In this document: piece after piece, positions 35,251 to 42,610 of the stretch
How the letters are laid out: each line of letters begins with the position of its first letter
Numbering within the stretch: position 1 is the first letter of the stretch
Source: Akkermansiaceae bacterium
GTDB taxonomy: Bacteria; Verrucomicrobiota; Verrucomicrobiia; Verrucomicrobiales; Akkermansiaceae
Assembly (NCBI GenBank): GCA_025354565.1
Contig: JANXMQ010000055.1
Location: 1 to 53,898 of the forward strand
DNA length: 53,898 bases
Direction: 5' to 3'
Notes under the pieces: model-generated
Database searches by the model: none
Told to the model about the DNA's origin: nothing
Seen by the model: only the letters and a program-made list of their open reading frames with translations
Translations under genes and position numbers: made by a program

Positions 35251-35624
35251 ACAAGTTGGATTATTTATATCTCCACGGATTTCAATTTCTCCGCACGGGC
35301 AGATCAACTTCACCTTCGGAAACCAGGTTCAAATCGAGCTCCCGTGCGTTCCGTTAGAGCGGAGTGTGTTCGGCATATATGACTGGGTTGCTGGCCGATT
35401 CACGCGAGTTGATCAAGGAAGCAAGCTGCCTGCTCGACCCATCGAACCACCCCACGTCCGGCCATCGGTGGTGCCGGTCATGGGTCGTAGAAGGTGCTGG
35501 GTTTTTGCTTCACGAATGCTACGGGGTCAGTGCTACGGGGTGCTACGGGGTCCAGTCCCGAATAACAGACATTGGGCAGTGATGGGTGCATGCTCAGGGT
35601 GGTGGTATGGTGATCCCCGCAATT
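35251..35624. other. Gene-poor stretch in the island
   Basis: Open frames here have no recognisable motif. GCTACGGGGT is repeated around 35518-35550 (three close copies). Nothing else assignable was seen. Confidence 0.4.
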
Positions 35625-35729
35625 TCAGACTGCTTCGAGGGCCACGCGTGCGATGAAACCGGAGAGGTCCGGAAACTGAACGCCGTAGGCCTTGCCGGGT
35701 TCGTGTTCGATGGCGATGGGGTAGTTCAT
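35625..35729 (-). pseudogene. hicB: HicB antitoxin with internal deletion
   Basis: The 34-codon frame begins as an exact HicB start, MNYPIAIEHEPGKAYGVQFP followed by DLSG, then jumps to FIARVALEAV, which looks like the very end of HicB proteins. The middle (about 80-90 residues) is missing without frame loss. The start overlaps the HicA stop by 4 nt as in intact hicAB operons. Confidence 0.65.
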
Positions 35730-35812
35730 GGCTTGTGGATTCCGGCCGATTTGAGGATGGCGCGGGCCGTCCCGACCGGCAGGTCTTTTTCGGGTGCGGC
35801 ACGGTGACGAAT
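35726..35812 (-). pseudogene. hicA: HicA toxin, 3' remnant with frameshift
   Basis: The minus strand reads PFVTVPHPKK in one frame and DLPVGTARAILKSAGIHKP in the next, the normal HicA C-terminus. The break is a run of five A where six are expected. The N-terminal part with the catalytic His is replaced by the fucosidase remnant of the opposite strand. Confidence 0.65.
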
Positions 35813-35937
35813 GGGCCACGCTCTTCCGCAAGGCCGGTGCGAAATATGTCGTCCCCACCGCCCTGCGGATCCAGCCTCCATCCAACCTCCCGCAATCCCC
35901 GGCCTACGCCTTCAAGATCACCGGCGACGCACAATAA
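35806..35937 (+). pseudogene. Alpha-L-fucosidase-like remnant
   Basis: The plus strand reads DEWATLFRKAGAKYVVPTA, very like the conserved N-terminal barrel region of GH29 fucosidases, and then jumps to a 25-residue C-terminal-like end (YAFKITGDAQ) with a stop at 35935-35937. Again two ends without the middle. Identification rests on one short motif. Confidence 0.45.
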
Positions 35938-36005
35938 CGGTTCCTACTCGCCAAGGCGGCGATGTTGGGGAAATCTCCGCGCGGGTTTCCTGATTTTCCC
36001 TTCCC

Positions 36006-37385
36006 ATGCGTCCGCTTCTCATCCTGCCCGGCGTGATTTTCCTGAGCGCCTGCGTGCTCGGCCCGGAACCGTCATCACCGGCCACCCACGCCCCCGCCGC
36101 CATCCGTGGCGATACCGCACCGCACGGCCCATCCTTCGGCGACAGGGCTTGGCGTAAGGTTTTCACCGATCCCACCCTGCGGCCGTTGATCGTGCGGGCC
36201 TTGAAAAACAACCCGGATCTCGTCGCCGCTACCTATCGCATCGAGGAAGCCCGCGCCCTCGCCGGGGCCGCCCGCGCCGCAGAGTTCCCCACGGTCGATG
36301 GCACCGCCGGTATCGCTTCCAATTACAGTTCGACCAATGCCGGGAAATCCAGCGGCAGCCGCAGTTCCGAGAACTATGAACTCGCAGCCGCGCTCAGTTG
36401 GGAAGTCGATCTCTGGGGTGGCATCCGGCGCGGCAACCAAGCCGCCCGCGCCCGCCTGCTCGCCGCCGAATTCCAGCGCGATGCCGTCCAAACGAGTCTC
36501 ATCGCCGCCGTCGCCACCGCCTACATCGACCTGCAAAACCTCGACGAACGCCTGGAAATCGCCCGCCGCACCGCCACCAGCCGCACCACTTCCCTCGATC
36601 TGGTGAAAACCCGGCGCGACGGTGGGGTCAGCTCGGATCTCGAGGTCGCGCAGGCCAAAGCCCTGCTCAGCCAAGCCCAAATCGCCATCCCCGTCACCGA
36701 ACAAGCCATTGCCGCCAAGGAAAACGAAATTCGCGCCCTGCTCGGCGAGTATCCCGGCGGAGTCGCCCGCAGCGGTGGCCTCGGGCGCTTGGAATCCACC
36801 CTCCGCATCGCTGGCGGATTGCCCTCCGCCCTGCTAGAACGCCGCCCGGACCTCGCCGCCGCCAATCAAACCTTCCAAGCCGCCACCGCCGACATCGGCG
36901 TCGCCGAGGCCCTCCGGCTGCCCACCCTCTCGCTCACCGGCAAAGGCGGGTGGATCAGCAGCGAGCTTCACAATCTGCTCTCCAGCGGATCGGGAAATTT
37001 CGCCGTCGGGCCCTCACTCGTCGGCCCTATTTTCGATGCGGGGCGCAGCGGCTTTGGCGTGAAAGCCGCCCAAGCCCGGGCCAAACAAGCCTTGGCCGAT
37101 TACCAGAAATCCGCACAACAAGCCTTCCGCGAAGCAGCCGACGCGCTCAATGCCTTCCAAAAAACCGGCGAAATCATCGCCCGCCGCAGCCAACTCATCG
37201 CGTCCCTCAAAAGCGTCTCCAGCCTCGCCCGCGAACGCTTCCGCGGCGGTAGCTCCAGCTACCTCGAAGTCCTCGATGCCGAACGCAGCCTCTTCAACGC
37301 CGAGCTCGACCTCACCGACTCCCGTCGCGATCATCTCCAAGCCGTCGTCCTCGCCTACCGCGCCCTAGGCGGCGGCTGGAAATAA
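36006..37385 (+). CDS. Outer-membrane efflux lipoprotein (TolC/NodT/OprM family)
   Basis: A 459-residue protein with a lipoprotein signal ending in LSAC (C16). Two OEP repeats are visible: LRPLIVRALKNNPDLVAATY with long helical hairpins, and LLERRPDLAAANQTFQAATA in the second half. Members form the outer-membrane channel of tripartite RND or MFP efflux pumps. No periplasmic adaptor or inner-membrane pump lies next to it, so its partner must be elsewhere. It is followed by a glutaredoxin gene after 27 nt. Confidence 0.92.
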   Translation: MRPLLILPGVIFLSACVLGPEPSSPATHAPAAIRGDTAPHGPSFGDRAWRKVFTDPTLRPLIVRALKNNPDLVAATYRIEEARALAGAARAAEFPTVDGTAGIASNYSSTNAGKSSGSRSSENYELAAALSWEVDLWGGIRRGNQAARARLLAAEFQRDAVQTSLIAAVATAYIDLQNLDERLEIARRTATSRTTSLDLVKTRRDGGVSSDLEVAQAKALLSQAQIAIPVTEQAIAAKENEIRALLGEYPGGVARSGGLGRLESTLRIAGGLPSALLERRPDLAAANQTFQAATADIGVAEALRLPTLSLTGKGGWISSELHNLLSSGSGNFAVGPSLVGPIFDAGRSGFGVKAAQARAKQALADYQKSAQQAFREAADALNAFQKTGEIIARRSQLIASLKSVSSLARERFRGGSSSYLEVLDAERSLFNAELDLTDSRRDHLQAVVLAYRALGGGWK

Positions 37386-37412
37386 AATCTCCTATCCCCT
37401 ATCCCCACTCCC

Positions 37413-37658
37413 ATGAACCTCCCCATTCTCTACATCAAACGCGGTTGCCCCTGGTGCGGCGAAGTCGTCGCCTACCTCGACCGCAAGAACATCGAAGTCC
37501 AAACCTTCAACGTCTCCGCCGACCGCGAGGCGATGCAGGAAATGGTCGCGCTTTCCGGCCAATCCAAAGCCCCCACCCTCGACTGGCACGGGCAGATTCT
37601 CGCTGACTTCGGCGTGGACGAGCTGGTTCCCTTTCTCAAGCAACACGGGATCCGCTGA
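37413..37658 (+). CDS. Glutaredoxin family protein
   Basis: An 81-residue thioredoxin-fold protein with the dithiol site CPWC (C12, C15) after a beta strand LPILYIKRG, and the cis-proline in KAPTLDW. Reduces disulfides or glutathione adducts. It lies 27 nt after the efflux protein and may be in the same transcript. Confidence 0.9.
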   Translation: MNLPILYIKRGCPWCGEVVAYLDRKNIEVQTFNVSADREAMQEMVALSGQSKAPTLDWHGQILADFGVDELVPFLKQHGIR

Positions 37659-37726
37659 GCTGGTAGAGCGCGTCGGCCCGCCGCGCCCATTTGTCGCCCG
37701 CATGGGTAAAGTCGGCGGCCCTACCT

Positions 37727-38161
37727 TTAACGGTTCGCGTCCTGCGAAGCCGCCCGCATGGCCGCGGTGTGGAGGATATTCACGATTTCCATCACGTCCG
37801 GATGATCGGTGGCCAGTCGGCAGAAATCGGTAAATTTTTTGCGGATCGTCCGATCCACGCCAGGAGGCCACTCGTCCGGGACTTCCTCAAATTTTGCGGA
37901 CTGGTTATTTGGTAGGATGTTCACCATCCGATCCGCGCTTGGCGGTAGCGAATCGTAAAGCCATGCCGCCACCAACTTCGACGCATGCTCCAGCGGCAGT
38001 AGCGGGAGCATTTTTCCCAACGATTTTTTATCCGGCAGGGCCGTCCCTCTCAGCCAACGCGAGATGTTAGTCGCACTGACCCCGGCCTCTTCTGCGAACT
38101 CTTTTTGGTTTTTCCTAACGGCTGCCAGCACAGTTTTAAGGCGTTGGCTGAAGCGGATCAT
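37727..38161 (-). CDS. XRE-family helix-turn-helix regulator
   Basis: A 144-residue protein with an N-terminal HTH (RKNQKEFAEEAGVSATNISR, then WLRGTALPDKKSLGKMLPLL) and a C-terminal helical part without recognised domain. It is divergent from the small ORF that opens the type III-like restriction locus, and the 85-nt intergenic region holds short inverted repeats (GTTTCG/CGAAAC, GCAATC/GATTGC). It may control that locus. Confidence 0.75.
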   Translation of the reverse strand: MIRFSQRLKTVLAAVRKNQKEFAEEAGVSATNISRWLRGTALPDKKSLGKMLPLLPLEHASKLVAAWLYDSLPPSADRMVNILPNNQSAKFEEVPDEWPPGVDRTIRKKFTDFCRLATDHPDVMEIVNILHTAAMRAASQDANR

Positions 38162-38246
38162 GTGGCGGATTATTCAGGCCCGACGCTCCGTTTCGCAACC
38201 CGAAACCCGGCTTGACGCAATCTTGCGATAAACGCATGATTGCGCC

Positions 38247-38426
38247 ATGAGCGATTCGATTGAGGTTCCGCGCACCCGAAAAAGGATTGCCTCCCCAAAG
38301 CCGCTGCTCCTGACCCCCGCCGAAGCGGAAACCCTGCGTGCCGCGGTCCAACGCATCATCCGCGCCTCGGAATCATCCGGCCTAACGGGATCACAACTGG
38401 AAAAGCCAAAACCCTCCCGCCGCTGA
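38247..38426 (+). CDS. Small basic protein preceding the helicase remnant
   Basis: A 59-residue ORF (MSDSIEVPRTRKRIASPKPL ... GSQLEKPKPSRR). Basic, with one short helix (AEAETLRAAVQRIIRA). It precedes the helicase fragment by 19 nt and is on its strand, so it is probably the first gene of the locus. No known family recognised. Confidence 0.5.
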   Translation: MSDSIEVPRTRKRIASPKPLLLTPAEAETLRAAVQRIIRASESSGLTGSQLEKPKPSRR

Positions 38427-38445
38427 TCGTGTCGCCGCCCGCCTG

Positions 38446-39145
38446 ATGGAAACCCTCGACAACATCACCCGCCTCCTTGGCGACGATCTGAAAAGCACCA
38501 TCACTCCCGGTGCCAAGCTCAAGATCGCGGCTTCCTGTTTCTCCATCTACGCCTATGAAGCGCTCAAGGCAGAGCTGGAACAGGTGGACTCCGTTGAGTT
38601 CATCTTCACCGCTCCCACTTTCCTCCATGGCGAGGCGACTGACAAATTGCCGAAGGAAAAGCGCGAGTTTTTCATCCCCAAGCTCGAACGCGAGCGCAGC
38701 CTCTACGGCACCGAGTTCGAGATCCGACTCCGCAATAAACTCACTCAGCGCGCCATCGCCCGCGAGTGCGCCGACTGGATCCGCCGCAAGGTGAGTTTCA
38801 GTTCGAACTCCACAAAATTTTCCATGCAGCAGATGGCCTGCATCCAGCCAACGGTCGGGGAACACCGAAGTCAAGCGGCTCCTCGATCTGGCGCGGACCG
38901 CTTGCAAGGGCCGTTCCGAACCCAGCCCCGGCCTGTGTGCCGTCTTCAACGCCGCGACCCAGGATGGGCGCAACATGAAACGCTATTCCGCCCTGCTCGA
39001 TCAGGTCATCCGCTCGGTGATCGACGTGAAGGAGGAAAGCGATCTCGACAGCCTCTTCACTCCCGGAAAAACCACCGCCCTCGTGGATTCCATCCGGGGC
39101 CTCGATGACTTCGAACTCATCTCCTTCCTCATCATCCAACCCTAA
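38446..39145 (+). pseudogene. Helicase (PLD-like/DEAD family), N- and C-terminal ends only
   Basis: Residues 1-125 or so match the start of large helicases with a phospholipase D-like N-terminus (KLKIAASCFSIYAYEALKAE, LRNKLTQRAIARECADWIRR). After about 38855 the frame shifts, and frame 2 reads the C-terminal end (NAATQDGRNMKRYSALLDQV, GLDDFELISFLIIQP, stop 39143-39145). The central part, with Walker motifs and the helicase core (several hundred residues), is missing. The locus thus lost its helicase. Confidence 0.7.
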
Positions 39146-39146
39146 C

Positions 39147-39800
39147 TTGTTCACCTTCCCGCCACAGACCGCCTTCGGTAAATCCGTCCCCAAGAGCCGA
39201 ATCTACACCCACGCCGCCCCCTCGCGGCGGGTGCGGGAGCTGTTTGTCTCGCAGCTTTCGGAAATCATTTGGGCGCACAAACTCTCCCCGGAAACCCTCC
39301 GCCTATCCGCCCGTCCCGGCGTGCCGGAGATCCAGATCTTCGACCTGACTTTGAAATCCTCCGTCCTCGATGACGAGGTTCTCCACGCCATCGACCGCGC
39401 CATTCCCTATCCGGTAATCCACCGCCTCCGTTCGGAAAACGGCATCGCCATCAGCGCGGCTTTCAAGCGTCCCAGCGAGGCGGACTCCGGCCAATGGGTC
39501 GTCGGCCCGCGTTTCACCACCGCCTTCTCACGACCCCTGACGGATTACCCGCCGCTGCCGACGGCCATCGATCTCGGTCGGCTGTATGCCGCCTTGTTCG
39601 CTCCCTTGCTGCCATTGCCAGCGAGGCCGGGCGAGGAATTGTCCGCCCACATCACCCGTTGCGAGACCTATCTCCGGCTCACGCGGCACATCGGCCAGCT
39701 CACCGCGAAAGTCCGCCGCGAGAAACAATTCAACCGCCGCGTGGTCCTCAACCAACAGCTCAAGCCGATTCAGTTAGAGGCTGCGGCCCTTGCGGAATAA
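39147..39800 (+). CDS. DUF4391 protein
   Basis: A 217-residue protein starting at TTG 39147 (MFTFPPQTAFGKSVPKSRIY), 1 nt after the helicase remnant stop. TLKSSVLDDEVLHAIDRAIP and NGIAISAAFKRPSE fit DUF4391, a family that is found between helicase and methyltransferase genes in type III-like restriction loci. The fold has been likened to a restriction or nucleic-acid-binding module, but the function is unknown. A palindrome overlaps its stop (39792-39807). Confidence 0.75.
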   Translation: MFTFPPQTAFGKSVPKSRIYTHAAPSRRVRELFVSQLSEIIWAHKLSPETLRLSARPGVPEIQIFDLTLKSSVLDDEVLHAIDRAIPYPVIHRLRSENGIAISAAFKRPSEADSGQWVVGPRFTTAFSRPLTDYPPLPTAIDLGRLYAALFAPLLPLPARPGEELSAHITRCETYLRLTRHIGQLTAKVRREKQFNRRVVLNQQLKPIQLEAAALAE

Positions 39801-39807
39801 ATTCCGC
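39792..39807. repeat. Short palindromic repeat (REP-like)
   Basis: GCGGAAT-AA-ATTCCGC followed by GCTCCAATTC. The same palindrome and tail occur at 50241-50256, and a related form at 45781-45797 (followed by GCTCC). Confidence 0.6.
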
Positions 39808-39830
39808 GCTCCAATTCCTGCTTCATTCTT

Positions 39831-41840
39831 ATGGAAAAACTCGACCTCCAAACCCCGGACTTCACCACCGCCAACATCGCACGGCTGGCGGAACTCTTTC
39901 CCCACTGCGTCACCGAAAGCAAACGCCCCGACGGCACGCCGAGACACGCCATCGACTTCGATCTCCTCAGCCAGGAGCTCTCCCACGATCTCGTCGAAGG
40001 CCCGCAGGAACGCTACCGCCTGGACTGGCCCGGCAAGCGCGAGGCGCTCGCCCTCGCCAACGAGCCGATCCGGAAAACGCTGCGCCCCAGCCGGGAAGAG
40101 TCGGTCGATTTCGATCACACGAAGAATCTCTACATCGAGGGCGACAACCTCGACGCTCTCAAACTCCTCCAGGAAACCTACCTCGGGACGGTGAAGATGA
40201 TCTACATCGACCCACCCTACAACACGGGGAACGATTTTATCTATGAGGATGATTTCACTGCGGAACAGGAAGCCTATCAACGGGGCGCGGGCGAGAAGGA
40301 CGCGGAGGGGAACCGGATGATGGATGAAGAGCGGTGGCGGCAAAACACAACGAGTAATGGTCGATTTCATTCGGATTGGTTGTCGATGATTTATGCGAGA
40401 TTGAAACTGGCAAGGAACCTACTTCGTGACGATGGGGTTATCTTCATCAGCATTGACGACGGAGAACAATCTAACCTGAAACGTTTGTGTGATGAAATAT
40501 TTGGCGAGGAAAGCTTTGTTGGTATTTTTCCCTGGCGTAAACGCACTGCCAAATCGGATGTTCCGTTCGGAGTTAGCCAAGATTTTGAGTGGGTCATTTC
40601 TTACGCAAACCATCAATTCATTGGCTGCATTTTGGGTAAAGGTCGCCAATATTACGAGACTCCAGATCTGGCTGGACGTCCATGGCGTGTTCACGATCTG
40701 ACAAAACAAACTAGTGCCTCCGAGAGACCAAATAGTTTTTTCACTATTATTAATCCAAAAAATGGAACCGAATACCCAGCAAATTCTAACAGGACTTGGG
40801 CTATTACCGCCGAAACATTTCCAAAATATTTAAAAGATAATCGTATCGTATTTCCAGGAGATTATGACTTTCTAAATCTGACACGGCCAGGGTTACGGTA
40901 TTTTAAGGCTGATGATGAGGCAAAATCAGGCGAGCTGTTTGGATTTGTGCCAGTAAGCACAAATCTCCCTAGCGAAGTTGGAATGAGCCAAGATGGGACC
41001 AAAAGTTTTGTAGAAATATTTGACAATAAGTTATTCAGTTTTCCGAAGCCTGTCTCTCTTCTGAAATACTTCACCCAAGTTTCAACAAACTTCGAAAAGA
41101 ATCCTATCATCCTCGACTTCTTCTCCGGCAGCGCCACCACGGCCCACGCAGTGATGCAGCTCAACGCCGAGGACGGCGGCACTCGCCGCCACATCATGGT
41201 CCAGCTTCCCGAGCCATGCGATGAGAAGAGCGAGGCATTCAAAGCCGGTTACGCCACCATCGCCGAGATCGGCAAGGAGCGCATCCGCCGCGCCGGGAAG
41301 AAGATTCTTTCGGAGTGGCAGGCGAAGCAGGCCAAGGAAAAGCCCGTGCAAGGCGATCTTCTTCATCCACCATCCCCGATCTCCGATCCCCCATCTCCTC
41401 CCGACATCGGCTTCCGCGTGCTCAAGGTGGACAGCTCGAACATGGCGGACGTTTACTATCAGCCGGACGAACTGACGCAGGACGATCTAACACTTCATGT
41501 GGACAACCTGAGACGGGGCCGCAGTAACGAGGATTTGTTATTCCAAGTGCTGCTCGATTGGGGGGTGGATCTTTCCCTGCCGATCACCCGGGAGACTTTT
41601 ATCATCGGAAAAAAAGCTAAGGACCGAGGAAAAGAGTATGAGGTGTTCTTCGTGGACGGGAATGCCGTGGCGGCTTGTTTCGACATGAATGTCTCGGAGG
41701 AGTTGGTGAAGGAACTGGCCAAGCGCACGCCGCTGCGCGCCGTTTTCCGGGATGCCGGCTACGCCAGCGACGCGGCCAAGATCAACATCGAGCAGATTTT
41801 CAAAGCCCTCAGCCCGCACACGGAACTGAGAACACTGTGA
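39831..41840 (+). CDS. mod: Type III-like DNA adenine methyltransferase (Mod)
   Basis: A 669-residue beta-class N6-adenine methyltransferase. Motif IV is YIDPPYNTGNDF (D127-Y130); motif I, FFSGSATTAHAVMQL, is around 427-440, giving the IV-before-I order of beta-class enzymes. The central part (about residues 165-420, nt 40320-41095) is visibly AT-rich, while both ends are GC-rich, and it covers the region where the target-recognition domain lies in Mod subunits. It modifies the recognition site and gives Res its specificity. ATG 39831. Confidence 0.9.
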   Translation: MEKLDLQTPDFTTANIARLAELFPHCVTESKRPDGTPRHAIDFDLLSQELSHDLVEGPQERYRLDWPGKREALALANEPIRKTLRPSREESVDFDHTKNLYIEGDNLDALKLLQETYLGTVKMIYIDPPYNTGNDFIYEDDFTAEQEAYQRGAGEKDAEGNRMMDEERWRQNTTSNGRFHSDWLSMIYARLKLARNLLRDDGVIFISIDDGEQSNLKRLCDEIFGEESFVGIFPWRKRTAKSDVPFGVSQDFEWVISYANHQFIGCILGKGRQYYETPDLAGRPWRVHDLTKQTSASERPNSFFTIINPKNGTEYPANSNRTWAITAETFPKYLKDNRIVFPGDYDFLNLTRPGLRYFKADDEAKSGELFGFVPVSTNLPSEVGMSQDGTKSFVEIFDNKLFSFPKPVSLLKYFTQVSTNFEKNPIILDFFSGSATTAHAVMQLNAEDGGTRRHIMVQLPEPCDEKSEAFKAGYATIAEIGKERIRRAGKKILSEWQAKQAKEKPVQGDLLHPPSPISDPPSPPDIGFRVLKVDSSNMADVYYQPDELTQDDLTLHVDNLRRGRSNEDLLFQVLLDWGVDLSLPITRETFIIGKKAKDRGKEYEVFFVDGNAVAACFDMNVSEELVKELAKRTPLRAVFRDAGYASDAAKINIEQIFKALSPHTELRTL

Positions 41841-41861
41841 GGATCAAAGGAACACTTGACG

Positions 41862-41888
41862 GAAAGCTGGAAAGCTGGAAAGCTGGAC
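41862..41888. repeat. Short tandem repeat before vapB
   Basis: GGAAAGCT is repeated three times in a row with a one-base period join, between the mod stop and the antitoxin start. Confidence 0.5.
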
Positions 41889-41890
41889 TC

Positions 41891-42151
41891 ATGAAAACAA
41901 CCCTTGATTTACCGGCGGATTTGGTTCGGGAAATGAAGTTCCGCGCGGTCCGCGAAGGGCGCAAGCTGCGTGAAGTGGCGGAAGAAGTGTTTCGCCGCGG
42001 CTTGGCGGCACCCTCTCCTGCGCCGGGTGTCCGCCATCGGGTGAAACTGCCGATCATTCCGACCGCTGCCGGAGCCAAGCCCTTCGATCTAAGCGGCGAG
42101 CGTCTGCTGGAGCTTGAACTGGAAGCGGCAGAAGGAGGCTCCAACGGATGA
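41891..42151 (+). CDS. vapB: VapB-type antitoxin within the restriction operon
   Basis: An 86-residue protein whose N-terminus (MKTTLDLPADLVREMKFRAV, then EGRKLREVAEEVFRRGL) is a ribbon-helix-helix-like antitoxin start. The C-terminal part is acidic and flexible. Its last 4 nt overlap the PIN toxin start. It lies between mod and res. Confidence 0.75.
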   Translation: MKTTLDLPADLVREMKFRAVREGRKLREVAEEVFRRGLAAPSPAPGVRHRVKLPIIPTAAGAKPFDLSGERLLELELEAAEGGSNG

Positions 42152-42585
42152 AGCACCTCTGCGACAGCAATGTGTTTCTCGCCCTCTCGGTGGAGCAACA
42201 CATCCATCATTCCCTAGCGGCAAGTTGGTTTGGAACTTTGACCGGAGAGGACACCGCCCTGTTCTGCCGGGCCACCCGGATTTCCTTCCTGCGGCTGCTG
42301 ACCCAGAAAATCGCGCCGGATTTCATACCCTTGACCAACCGCGCGGCATGGGACGCACTCGACCAGTTGATGGCTGACGACGCCACGGGATTTGAATCGG
42401 AACCCCACGGACTGGACCGAGTCTGGCGACAATTGGCGGATGGCAATGCTTCTTCCCCCAAGCTGTGGATGGATGCCTATCTGGCGGCGTTCGCCATCAC
42501 GGGCGGTCTGCGGATGGTCACCTTGGACAAGGATTTCCGAAACTTCGAACCCCACGGCCTCGACCTGCTCCTGCTTGCCAAGTGA
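42148..42585 (+). CDS. vapC: VapC-type PIN-domain toxin within the restriction operon
   Basis: A 145-residue PIN ribonuclease: [20 protein letters not shown] (first Asp), an E in mid-domain, [13 protein letters not shown] and [11 protein letters not shown]-like ([16 protein letters not shown]) with the remaining acidic residues. Coupled to the antitoxin by an ATGA overlap and followed after 25 nt by the res gene, so it may be co-transcribed with the restriction genes. Confidence 0.85.
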   Translation: MKHLCDSNVFLALSVEQHIHHSLAASWFGTLTGEDTALFCRATRISFLRLLTQKIAPDFIPLTNRAAWDALDQLMADDATGFESEPHGLDRVWRQLADGNASSPKLWMDAYLAAFAITGGLRMVTLDKDFRNFEPHGLDLLLLAK

Positions 42586-42610
42586 GGCTCCGCCGATTCA
42601 CCCGTCTCCC

